DNA of 13,661 nucleotides, from assembly GCA_029977045.1 (NCBI GenBank), contig JAPOLP010000057.1, positions 1 to 13,661 of the forward strand, in the 5' to 3' direction. This DNA is from Planctomycetota bacterium (lineage in GTDB: Bacteria > Planctomycetota > Planctomycetia > Planctomycetales > Planctomycetaceae). The notes under the pieces are model-generated. The model ran no database searches, was not told the origin of the DNA, and saw only the letters and a program-made list of their open reading frames with translations. Both the position numbers and the translations under genes were made by a program. Below are positions 7,007 through 13,595 of the stretch, one piece after another; position 1 is the stretch's first letter; every line of letters starts with the position of its first letter.

Positions 7007-7036
7007 TTGACGGCGCGAATAGGCGGGTTTCAGAAT
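7007..7036 (+). promoter_or_regulatory. Candidate promoter of the sulfatase gene
   Basis: TTGACG at 7007-7012 and CAGAAT at 7031-7036 are spaced by 18 bp. The -35 box matches five of six consensus bases and the -10 box four of six. A transcript would start near 7043, about 55 nt before the sulfatase ATG. The -10 box lies inside the loop of an inverted repeat. Confidence 0.35.
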
Positions 7037-7054
7037 CGCCGCTCGTCTATTCGC
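7015..7054. promoter_or_regulatory. Inverted repeat GCGAATAG...CTATTCGC over the sulfatase promoter
   Basis: A perfect 8-bp inverted repeat (7015-7022 and 7047-7054) has 24 bp between its arms. A second short pair, GCGG with CCGC, lies inside. The arms bracket the candidate -10 box, so the site could be an operator for a dimeric repressor. The alternative is a hairpin in the 5' leader. Confidence 0.4.
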
Positions 7055-7097
7055 CTGTCCTGATCGGTTCGATCATCCAACCTGCCTGGGAACTGCC

Positions 7098-8573
7098 ATG
7101 ACTTCGTTGTCGAGACTGCTCGCTCTGGCCCTGACTCTGACACTGTTCGCCTCGACGGTCGCGCGAGCGGCGGACAGGCCGAACATTCTGATGATCGCGA
7201 TCGACGATCAGAATGACTGGATCGGCTGCATGGGAGGGCATCCGCTGGCGAAGACGCCGCACATCGACGCTCTGGCCAAACGCGGCACCGTCTTTCTCAA
7301 CGCTCACTGCCAGTCGCCGCTGTGCAACCCGTCGCGGACAAGTCTGCTGACCGGGCGGCGTCCGTCGACGACCGGCGTCTACGGGCTCTCCCCGTGGTTC
7401 CGCGATGTCGAGGATCTCAAAGACATCGTCTCGCTGCCACAAACGCTGAGGAAGCACGGCTATAAGGCCTACACGACCGGCAAGATTTATCACGGCAACT
7501 ATGGTCGACAGAAAAAGGACAGTGAGTTCGACGTGGTTGGCCCGCCGGCTGGTGTCGGCGTGCGACCCGAGAAGCCGCTGGTCAATACGCCGTCAGGGCA
7601 CCCGCTGGTCGACTGGGGCGTCTTCCCGCACAAGGACGAGGACAAGGGCGACTGGAAGGTCGCGAGCTGGGCAGTCGACGAGCTGAAGAAGTCTCCGGAC
7701 GAGCCGTTCTTCCTGTCGGTCGGCTTCTTCCTGCCGCACGTTCCGTGTTACGCGACGCAGAAGTGGTTCGACCTGTACCCGAACGACAAGTCCGTGCTGC
7801 CGCCGATTCTCCGCACGGACCGCAGCGACACGCCGCGCTTCAGTTGGTATCTGCACTGGAAGCTGCCCGAACCGCGGCTGAAGTTCCTGGAAGAAGCGAA
7901 CCAGTGGGCGAACCTCTGCCGGTCCTACATGGCCTGCACCAGTTTCGTCGACAGCCAGGTAGGCCGCGTGCTGCAGGCTCTCGACGAAACTGGCAAGCGG
8001 GACAACACGATCATCGTCCTGTGGGGCGATCACGGCTGGCATCTGGGTGAGAAGGAGATCACCGGCAAGAACACACTGTGGGACGACGGCACGCGAGTCC
8101 CGCTCGTCTTCGCCGGTCCAGGCGTCTCAGCCGGAGGCCGCTGCACCCAGCCCGCCGAGCTGCTCGACATCTACCCGACGCTGCTGGATCTGGCCGGCCT
8201 GCCGCAAGACACGAGCCTCGAAGGCCTCAGCCTGCGTCCGCAGCTCGACGACGCCGGTACCAAACGCGACGTCCCCGCGATCACGACACACAACCACGAC
8301 AACCACGGAGTCCGCTCAGAACACTGGCGCTACATCACCTACGCCGACGGCACACAGGAGCTGTACGACATGCGGAAGGATCCCCACGAGTGGAAGAACC
8401 TCGCCGACGACCCGCAATACGCCGACGTCATCGCCCGCCACCGCAAGTACCTCCCGAAGTCCAGCCGCAAACCCGTCCCCGGCAGCGCCCACCGCATCCT
8501 GCTGTACGAAAATGGAAAGGTGAATTGGGAAGGCAAAGACGTCGCCAAGGATGATCCAATCCCTGAGATTTGA
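7098..8573 (+). CDS. Exported formylglycine sulfatase, iduronate-2-sulfatase type (S1 family)
   Basis: A 491-residue protein, a full-length type I sulfatase. Residues 1-25 form a signal peptide ending in ARA. Metal-binding Asp residues are in IAIDDQND (Asp36, Asp37). The signature CNPSRTSLLTGRRP begins at Cys76, the residue converted to formylglycine; the matching Arg is Arg80. Further active-site elements are Lys128 (TTGKIYHG), His214 (FFLPHVP), Asp311-His312 in WGDHGWHLGEK, and Lys324. The GRRPSTTGVY and GWHLGEK stretches are those of bacterial iduronate-2-sulfatase-like enzymes. The expected reaction is removal of sulfate esters from a glycan in the periplasm; the exact substrate cannot be told. 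No formylglycine-generating enzyme or anSME gene is in the window. The ribosome site (GGGA) is weak. The gene has its own putative promoter and is followed at once by a REP pair. Confidence 0.96.
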   Translation: MTSLSRLLALALTLTLFASTVARAADRPNILMIAIDDQNDWIGCMGGHPLAKTPHIDALAKRGTVFLNAHCQSPLCNPSRTSLLTGRRPSTTGVYGLSPWFRDVEDLKDIVSLPQTLRKHGYKAYTTGKIYHGNYGRQKKDSEFDVVGPPAGVGVRPEKPLVNTPSGHPLVDWGVFPHKDEDKGDWKVASWAVDELKKSPDEPFFLSVGFFLPHVPCYATQKWFDLYPNDKSVLPPILRTDRSDTPRFSWYLHWKLPEPRLKFLEEANQWANLCRSYMACTSFVDSQVGRVLQALDETGKRDNTIIVLWGDHGWHLGEKEITGKNTLWDDGTRVPLVFAGPGVSAGGRCTQPAELLDIYPTLLDLAGLPQDTSLEGLSLRPQLDDAGTKRDVPAITTHNHDNHGVRSEHWRYITYADGTQELYDMRKDPHEWKNLADDPQYADVIARHRKYLPKSSRKPVPGSAHRILLYENGKVNWEGKDVAKDDPIPEI

Positions 8574-8585
8574 TTCGAGACAGCC

Positions 8586-8607
8586 GTAGGGCCGGTTCCC
8601 ACCGGCC
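8586..8607 (+). repeat. REP element a (foot GTAG, perfect 7-bp stem)
   Basis: The foot GTAG (8586-8589) precedes the palindrome GGCCGGT-TCCC-ACCGGCC, a perfect 7-bp stem with a 4-nt loop. This is the architecture of REP sequences recognised by RAYT enzymes. It begins 12 bp after the sulfatase stop and may also serve as an mRNA-stabilising or terminating hairpin. Confidence 0.85.
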
Positions 8608-8629
8608 GATTGCTTTGGCATTGACGGGC

Positions 8630-8651
8630 GACCGGTGGGAATCACCACAGC
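8630..8651 (-). repeat. REP element b (degenerate partner of REP a)
   Basis: CCGGTGGGAA (8632-8641) is an exact inverted copy of TTCCCACCGG in REP a. The foot side has decayed and no GTAG is present, so this copy would not fold into the full REP hairpin by itself. Together with REP a it forms a tail-to-tail pair of about 66 bp. Confidence 0.7.
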
Positions 8652-8686
8652 TTGCTCAGTAACTGTATGTTGAAGTGACCATAGAG

Positions 8687-9154
8687 ATGGCTGAATTTAT
8701 CCCTAAGTCGACGTCATCGCTGCGGCCTGGGCACTTCTGGGCGGTTCCGCTGGACGATGGACGATTCGCCTGCGGTCGCGTGCTCCAGTTGAACACGGAA
8801 AAGATCCCTACGCCCAAACGTGCATTTTTCGGAGGGCTCCACGACTGGGTTGACGATGCACTGCCCACCTCGTCAGCAATTGCTGAGGCAGGATTCATTG
8901 CATATGGGGTGATGCACATCAAAGCAATCACGGAAACCGGGGGGCAAGTACTTGGAGAATGCCCGCTTCTCGATCGCGATGACTATTGTCCGGTGCTCAT
9001 GTCATCGCAGGGTGGTCCCGGTGCAATGATTCTCCAAGGTTCTTCTCCGATTCGTCTGGCGACAAAAGACGAATGGGGGCAACTGCCCGTACTTGGAATG
9101 TGGGGTTACACGTTTATTAAGTCACTCGCCGAAGCGAAACTTGCAAGTCGGTAG
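8687..9154 (+). CDS. Putative Imm26-like immunity protein
   Basis: A 155-residue soluble protein. The segment LRPGHFWAVPLDDGRFACGRVLQL (residues 12-35) matches the opening strands of the immunity-protein-26 type: a Gly-x-Phe-x-x-x-Pro-Leu-x-x-Gly-x-Phe/Tyr-x-x-Gly-Arg-Val pattern. The rest contains a mixed alpha/beta pattern with no catalytic motif. Imm26-type proteins neutralise contact-dependent or polymorphic toxins, but the assignment rests on one motif. No toxin gene lies beside it, so it would be an orphan immunity gene. About 71 of 155 sense codons end in A or T by hand count, far more than in the sulfatase, which suggests recent acquisition. The ATG at 8687 is chosen; an in-frame GTG at 8675 is the alternative, and neither has a clear ribosome site. 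REP pairs flank it on both sides. Confidence 0.72.
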   Translation: MAEFIPKSTSSLRPGHFWAVPLDDGRFACGRVLQLNTEKIPTPKRAFFGGLHDWVDDALPTSSAIAEAGFIAYGVMHIKAITETGGQVLGECPLLDRDDYCPVLMSSQGGPGAMILQGSSPIRLATKDEWGQLPVLGMWGYTFIKSLAEAKLASR

Positions 9155-9161
9155 AGTTTCT

Positions 9162-9183
9162 CCAGGACTGGTTCCCACCAGCC
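9162..9183 (+). repeat. REP element c (variant stem with compensating change)
   Basis: Foot CCAG (9162-9165) is followed by GACTGGT-TCCC-ACCAGCC. Relative to REP a, the stem pair C-G has become T-A on both sides (CCGGT/ACCGG to CTGGT/ACCAG), which keeps the hairpin. One outer pair is lost. It starts 8 bp after the Imm26-like stop. Confidence 0.8.
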
Positions 9184-9203
9184 ACTTTTCGATCGTTGAC
9201 ACT

Positions 9204-9225
9204 GGTCGGTGGGAACCGGCCCTAC
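9204..9225 (-). repeat. REP element d (overlaps the RAYT stop codon)
   Basis: On the minus strand: foot GTAG (9225-9222), then GGCCGGT-TCCC-ACCGACC with one stem mismatch. It is the tail-to-tail partner of REP c in a unit of 64 bp. The TAG of the foot is the stop codon of the transposase gene. Confidence 0.85.
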
Positions 9226-9788
9226 TCGCCGACGGAATCTTTGATGTCGTCGAAGTTGAGGCGAGGGTCGCGGTCGCCGCAGGCCCAGTTTTCCGGGTAA
9301 ACGCCGGCGCGGACCCAGCGGTGGAAGCTCGACCACGGCCAGTCACTCGGACATCGCACATGGCCGTGCTTGACCGGATTGAAGTGGATGTAGTCGAAGT
9401 GCCGCTCGAAGTCGTCTTCGTCCTCGATCGTGTGTTCCCAGAACTTCGGCTGCCAGACGCCACGCCGACCATCAGCCTTGCGACCGTCGCTGACAGGAAC
9501 TTCAGTTCCACCTGCCTCAAGCCAGCGCTGAGTGAACTGCGTCTTGATCCACTGCCAGCGCCCTGAGTAATTCGTGTCGCCCGACGGAAGGCACCAGAGC
9601 GTGTGGAGATGCTCTGGGAGCAGCACGATCGCTCGAATGTCGAACGGGTGGGTTGAGCGGCACTCGCGAATGACGTTGCCGAGGATTGTTCGGGCGGTTT
9701 CCGAATTGAAGATCGGGCGACGCTGGTCGGTGACCAGCGTGAAGAAGAATGTTCCGCCCGGTACGTGTGCGCGTCTCCAGTTTGGCAT
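9222..9788 (-). CDS. REP-associated tyrosine transposase (RAYT, Y1/TnpA_REP family)
   Basis: A 188-residue single-domain HUH nuclease closely resembling the E. coli RAYT (YafM/TnpA_REP). The HUH motif is LPEHLH (His60, His62). The catalytic tyrosine is Tyr133 in HFDYIHFNPVKHG, and WQPKFWEHTIEDEDDFERH and the C-terminal SDWPWSSFHRWVRAGVYPENWA blocks are also kept. Known members cut single-stranded REP hairpins next to a GTAG foot and spread or maintain them; most are single-copy chromosomal genes rather than selfish insertion sequences. All catalytic residues are present, so it is probably active. A loop insertion (about 91-110, GGTEVPVSDGRKADGRRGV) is longer than in YafM. REP d overlaps its 3' end and REP e lies 84 bp upstream of its ATG. 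No strong ribosome site was seen. Confidence 0.95.
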   Translation of the reverse strand: MPNWRRAHVPGGTFFFTLVTDQRRPIFNSETARTILGNVIRECRSTHPFDIRAIVLLPEHLHTLWCLPSGDTNYSGRWQWIKTQFTQRWLEAGGTEVPVSDGRKADGRRGVWQPKFWEHTIEDEDDFERHFDYIHFNPVKHGHVRCPSDWPWSSFHRWVRAGVYPENWACGDRDPRLNFDDIKDSVGE

Positions 9789-9872
9789 GGTCGCAGAATA
9801 CGTGTGTGTTGAAGTAGATTCGACCGAAAGGTCACACCCTGTCAGCCATCACAGGCAAGCAATGACGTGATC

Positions 9873-9894
9873 GGCCGGTGGAAACCGGCCCTAC
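9873..9894 (-). repeat. REP element e (upstream of the RAYT gene)
   Basis: On the minus strand: foot GTAG (9894-9891), then GGCCGGT-TTCC-ACCGGCC, a perfect 7-bp stem. It differs from REP a by one loop base. No partner copy is visible within 60 bp. It sits between the divergent RAYT and metallo-hydrolase genes, 2 bp before the latter's ribosome site. Confidence 0.85.
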
Positions 9895-9896
9895 AC

Positions 9897-9903
9897 GGAA
9901 GGA
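9897..9903 (+). promoter_or_regulatory. Ribosome binding site for the start at 9912
   Basis: GGAAGGA ends 8 nt before the ATG at 9912. The frame is open upstream to 9867, but that would place coding sequence through REP e, so 9912 is preferred. Confidence 0.7.
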
Positions 9904-9911
9904 CTTCCCGC

Positions 9912-10637
9912 ATGTCGACTGTCGACGAGATTGCTCCGGATCTGTTTCGGATTTCGGTTTACGTGCCGGAACTCGATATGCAGTTCAACCATTTTCTGGT
10001 GCGGGATGAGCAGTCGTTGCTGTTTCATGCGGGGCTCAAGCGGATGTTTCCATTGCTCCGGGAAGCTGTCGCCGGGCTGATTGATCCGGCCTCGCTGCGG
10101 TACGTCGCCTGGAGCCATTTTGAATCGGACGAAGTCGGCGGGCTCAACGAGTGGCTGCAATTGGCGCCGCAGGCCGAGCCAGTCTGCACGCTGATCGGCA
10201 AGCTCGTCAGCGTCGATGACTTCGCCCTCCGGCCCGCTCGGGGCATGACCGTCGAGGATTCGCTCTGTACCGGCAGGTACCGCTTCCGGTTCTGCTCGTC
10301 GCCGCACATTCCGCATGGCTGGGATGCCGGGCTGCTGTTCGAGGAGACAACGAAGACGCTGTTCTGCTCGGACCTGTTCCACCACTTCGGCGACGTCAAA
10401 GCCGTCACTGAGTCCGATCTGATCGGCCCCACGCACCAGGCCATGCAGCTCATGCAACAGGGACCGCTGGCTGGCTACATGCCCTACACCCGCCAGACCA
10501 AGGGCGTCCTGCGCTCGCTGGCCGAACTTGAGCCGCAGACTCTCGCCGTCATGCACGGCTCGTCCTACACCGGCAACGCGGGCAAGCTGCTGACTGACCT
10601 GGCCGGTGCCCTTAAGGAAACCTTCGACCGGGACTGA
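9912..10637 (+). CDS. Stand-alone di-iron metallo-beta-lactamase-fold protein (ODP/flavodiiron-like)
   Basis: A 241-residue MBL-fold protein with the ligand pattern of flavodiiron/ODP proteins: HFESDE (His69, Glu71, Asp73, Glu74), His135 in IPHGWD, Asp154 in FCSDLF, and His215 in VMHGSSY. Glu71 in place of the His of hydrolytic MBL enzymes, and Asp73, favour a di-iron centre that binds O2 or NO over a zinc hydrolase. The fused flavodoxin domain of true flavodiiron proteins is missing, so it would need an outside electron donor; none is in the window. The annotation 'MBL fold metallo-hydrolase' would be usual. No signal peptide is present. Its leader carries REP e. The gene converges on the helicase with a 58-bp gap. 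Confidence 0.92.
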   Translation: MSTVDEIAPDLFRISVYVPELDMQFNHFLVRDEQSLLFHAGLKRMFPLLREAVAGLIDPASLRYVAWSHFESDEVGGLNEWLQLAPQAEPVCTLIGKLVSVDDFALRPARGMTVEDSLCTGRYRFRFCSSPHIPHGWDAGLLFEETTKTLFCSDLFHHFGDVKAVTESDLIGPTHQAMQLMQQGPLAGYMPYTRQTKGVLRSLAELEPQTLAVMHGSSYTGNAGKLLTDLAGALKETFDRD

Positions 10638-10695
10638 CGACCGACACCTCAACGACGCAGTATGACATCGTCGGACGGAGTCCAGCCTGGCTGGC
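10638..10695. other. Short gap between convergent genes
   Basis: The 58 bp hold two weak inverted repeats, CGACG (10653-10657) with CGTCG (10669-10673), and the palindrome CCAGCC-T-GGCTGG (10682-10694). Neither is followed by a T-tract, so no terminator is claimed. Confidence 0.4.
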
Positions 10696-13092
10696 TTACG
10701 ACTCGCGGCGGGACTTGCGTTTGCCGTGCTGGGGTGGCTTCGACTTGTGGAACTGGCGTTTGCCTTTGATGCCGGCGTGTACCCGCTGAGTCGGCTGCGG
10801 GGGGCGGCCGTTGACTCGCGTAATGCGGAGCTGGCGACCGGAGACCCAGGTCTGTTTCAGACGCAGGAAGATTTCCTTCGGCATTCCCAGCGGCAGATCG
10901 ACCGTACTGTGATCGTCGAAGATGGACACGCGGCCGATGTTGGCGCCGTCGAGGCCGGCTTCGTTCGCGATCGCTCCGACGATGTTTCCAGGACGGACGC
11001 CGTGAGTGAGTCCGACTTCGATCCGGAACCGCTCCATGCCTTCGTCCGGGCGGCCAGATCGTTCGCTGGGGTTACCCTCGCGACGCTGACGCGGAGCGCG
11101 ATCGTCGGAGAACTCGTCGCGACGGTCACGCTGACGTTCGGGCTTCGGTTCCCGTTTCGGCTTCGGTGGCTCTTCCATCAGCAGCGGCGTGTCGCCCTGC
11201 ATCAGCTTCGCCAGAGCAGCAGCGACCTGCCACGGCGGCGTGTTCGTTTCCTGCTGATACTGGTTAATCAGTCCGGTGAAGAATTCGAGGTTGCCGGCTT
11301 CGAGCGTGTCCGTGATCCGCTGCTTGAATTTCGCGAGGCGAACTTCGTTGACCTCGGCGACCGTTGGCAACTGCATCTGCTCGATGCGCTGGCCGGTGGA
11401 CTCTTCGATCCGCCGAACAAGCCGACGTTCCTGAGGTTTGACGAAAGCGATCGCTTCGCCGCTGCGGCCTGCCCGGCCCGTGCGTCCGATCCGATGCACG
11501 TAAGACTCGGTCTCGGTCGGCAAGTCAAAGTTGATGACGTGGCTGACGCGCGACACGTCGAGGCCTCGCGCGGCAACGTCAGTGGCGACGATGATGTCAA
11601 TCCGCCCGGCCTTGAGCTGTTCGACCGTCCGTTCGCGGAGGTTCTGCGGGATGTCGCCGTTGAGCGGCGTCGCGTTGAAGCCGCGTTCGATCAACTGATC
11701 GGCGAGTTCCGTCGTCGTTGACTTCGTCGACACGAAGACGATGACACCGTCGGTCTCTTCGACTTCGAGGATTCGAGCCAGTGCGTCAACCTTGTCGCGC
11801 CAGTTAACGACGATGCTGCGTTGGCGAACGGTTTCAGCGGTCCGGACTTCGGACTCGATGCGGATTTCCTTCGGGTCGCGCTGGTGTTCGCGGGCGATGC
11901 GGCGGATCGGTTCGGGCAGCGTTGCCGAGAACAGAGCGACCTGGCGTTCCTCGGGCGTCTGCGAGAGCACCCAGGTGACGTCGTCAACGAAGCCCATCCG
12001 CAGCATTTCGTCGGCTTCGTCGAGCACGATCGTTTTCAGCTGGTTGAGCTGCAGCGTGCCGCGCTTCATGTGATCGATGACGCGGCCCGGCGTGCCGACG
12101 ACGACGTGTACTCCCTGCCGGAGATCGCGAATCTGCGGGTAGAAGTCCGAGCCTCCGTAGATCGCTGTGCAGCGGAAGCCGTCAAGGCCCGCTCCGTAAC
12201 GCTCGAACGATTCCTTCACCTGCAGCGCCAGTTCGCGGGTCGGCGCCAGCACGAGCACCTCCGGCGCTTTCTGCGACAGATCAAGCCGCGAGAGCAGCGG
12301 CAGAGCAAACGCCGCCGTCTTACCCGTTCCCGTCTGTGCCTGGCCGAAAAGGTCGCGGCCTTCGAGCAGGTACGGAATCGTCTCCGCCTGAATCGGCGTC
12401 GGCTGCGAGTAACCTCGTTCGAGGACCGTTTTCAGAACTTCGTCGCGAAGGCCGAGCGTCTGAAAGCCCGACTCAGGTTCCTCGACGTCAGCGGCTTCGG
12501 CTGTTTCTTCGTCGGCGATTTCAGCGTCCGCTTCTGATTCTTCGGAAGCATCGTCGGTTGCGGCAGCCGTTTCCGAATCTTCTTCCGATTCATCAGGGAT
12601 GGAATCAACGACCTCGGTCACCTGTTCCAACTCGTCGAAAGTCGTCGGGACCGTTTCCTCGACCGACTCTGCAGCCTCAGCAACCAGCTCAGCATCGTCG
12701 ACAACCGGCGGTGCCGTTTCCTCGACTGGTGCAGCGGCTTCGACAAGCGGCTCGGCAACTTCGGCGACGGCCTCTGGTTCCTCAGGAGCCTGCTCAGTCA
12801 CTTCGACGGGGGCGGCGTCATCGACAGGAGCATCTGCCGTTTCGTCAGCAGCCACCGGATCAACGATGGCGTCAGCATCTGCGTCATCGCAAGCGTCGCC
12901 TTCGACGGCGTTCTCAATCACAGCTTCGTCGACCATGCAGGCTTCGTCAGAGTCCTCGCAGCAGACATCTTCGCTGGAGCAGGCGGCGTCATCCGAGCAC
13001 GCGACGGCGGTCTCGAACGTTTCAGATTCCGACAGGTCAGAACCTGTGGACACAAAGGTACTCAGATCATTGAGTGAGAAGTCATTCGACAT
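10696..13092 (-). CDS. deaD: DEAD-box RNA helicase of CsdA/DeaD type with acidic N-terminal extension
   Basis: A 798-residue ATP-dependent RNA helicase. The helicase core spans about 210-575: Q motif FQTLGL...PTPIQAETIP, motif I AQTGTGKT (252-259), PTRELALQ (284-291), TPGR (334-337), DEAD (358-361), SAT (389-391), VATDVAARGLDV (502-513) and HRIGRTGRAGR (533-543). A basic, Arg-rich linker (about 641-690) leads to a DbpA/CsdA-type RNA-binding domain (about 687-761) and a basic tail GKRQFHKSKPPQHGKRKSRRES. The family acts in ribosome assembly, mRNA decay and cold adaptation. Residues 1-209 are unusual: Glu/Asp/Ala/Val-rich with six cysteines between 32 and 68. The ATG at 13092 starts the extension; the frame is open to 13275, but the extra 61 residues have neither the acidic composition nor a convincing ribosome site. 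The site before 13092 is also weak (GGA). Confidence 0.95.
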   Translation of the reverse strand: MSNDFSLNDLSTFVSTGSDLSESETFETAVACSDDAACSSEDVCCEDSDEACMVDEAVIENAVEGDACDDADADAIVDPVAADETADAPVDDAAPVEVTEQAPEEPEAVAEVAEPLVEAAAPVEETAPPVVDDAELVAEAAESVEETVPTTFDELEQVTEVVDSIPDESEEDSETAAATDDASEESEADAEIADEETAEAADVEEPESGFQTLGLRDEVLKTVLERGYSQPTPIQAETIPYLLEGRDLFGQAQTGTGKTAAFALPLLSRLDLSQKAPEVLVLAPTRELALQVKESFERYGAGLDGFRCTAIYGGSDFYPQIRDLRQGVHVVVGTPGRVIDHMKRGTLQLNQLKTIVLDEADEMLRMGFVDDVTWVLSQTPEERQVALFSATLPEPIRRIAREHQRDPKEIRIESEVRTAETVRQRSIVVNWRDKVDALARILEVEETDGVIVFVSTKSTTTELADQLIERGFNATPLNGDIPQNLRERTVEQLKAGRIDIIVATDVAARGLDVSRVSHVINFDLPTETESYVHRIGRTGRAGRSGEAIAFVKPQERRLVRRIEESTGQRIEQMQLPTVAEVNEVRLAKFKQRITDTLEAGNLEFFTGLINQYQQETNTPPWQVAAALAKLMQGDTPLLMEEPPKPKREPKPERQRDRRDEFSDDRAPRQRREGNPSERSGRPDEGMERFRIEVGLTHGVRPGNIVGAIANEAGLDGANIGRVSIFDDHSTVDLPLGMPKEIFLRLKQTWVSGRQLRITRVNGRPPQPTQRVHAGIKGKRQFHKSKPPQHGKRKSRRES

Positions 13093-13595
13093 GTAACGGT
13101 TCCGATGCGTGATTGTTGAACGCTCGGCGGAGGGGACTCCGGGTATCCGAGTGTTCCAGGTCAGCGAGATTCCGGGGACTGAAGATCGGAAGGCGACAGG
13201 CAGGCCCGTCGACTTCAGTATCTGCACTGCTTCAGTCAGGTACTCCGGGAGGACGTCTCGCTGCGACAGCTCCAAGGCCCCGTCTCAGGGGAAGCCGCCG
13301 GCCACGTTGGGCGGGCAGCAGGAGCGAACACGGTCACAATCAGGCAGCGTTGCGTCAGCGAATCCCTTCAGCGGCATTAACAAGCCGCGCCAGAAGGTCG
13401 GGAGAGTACCCGGAACGGCTCAGTTGAGCGAGTAGCAAAAACTGGAATCCGCCCTGGAATCCCGTTTTCCGCCCGCGACCGCCCCCGACCGTTACGACCG
13501 CTGCCCACGGTGCCTCGCGTCGTCAAGCTGGACCAGTTTCTCACGAGGGAGTCCTGTGACTTGTCACGGCTTTCCTTTTCGGCCACGGTTTGCGA
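13093..13595. other. About 500 bp upstream of the helicase without a convincing gene
   Basis: Open frames exist on both strands but have shadow-like compositions (Arg/Ser/Gly/Pro-rich, no ribosome sites, no recognisable domains). A small palindrome, CCCC-GTCTCA-GGGG, lies near 13279-13292. CGACCG occurs three times near 13478-13501. The stretch probably holds the helicase promoter and leader. A long leader would be in line with cold-regulated csdA genes, but no promoter could be placed with confidence. Confidence 0.5.

Noticed and set aside
9122..9835. Leftward 237-codon frame overlapping the RAYT
   Set aside because: It is Ser/Arg/Thr-rich low-complexity sequence in a different frame. The 188-residue RAYT frame carries the conserved residues.
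9780..9860. A second REP copy paired with REP e to make a third BIME-like unit
   Set aside because: The 60 bp to the left of REP e contain only a TGAC resembling the linker word and no recognisable palindrome, so REP e is called single.
10726..11721. Long rightward open frame (331 codons) opposite the helicase
   Set aside because: It is antisense to the conserved helicase and RNA-binding domains, has no recognisable motif or ribosome site, and arises from GC-rich codon use.
13377..13586. Leftward 69-codon frame in the helicase upstream region
   Set aside because: It has no ribosome site, a Ser/Arg/Gly-rich composition and no conserved-looking block. It is treated as noncoding.
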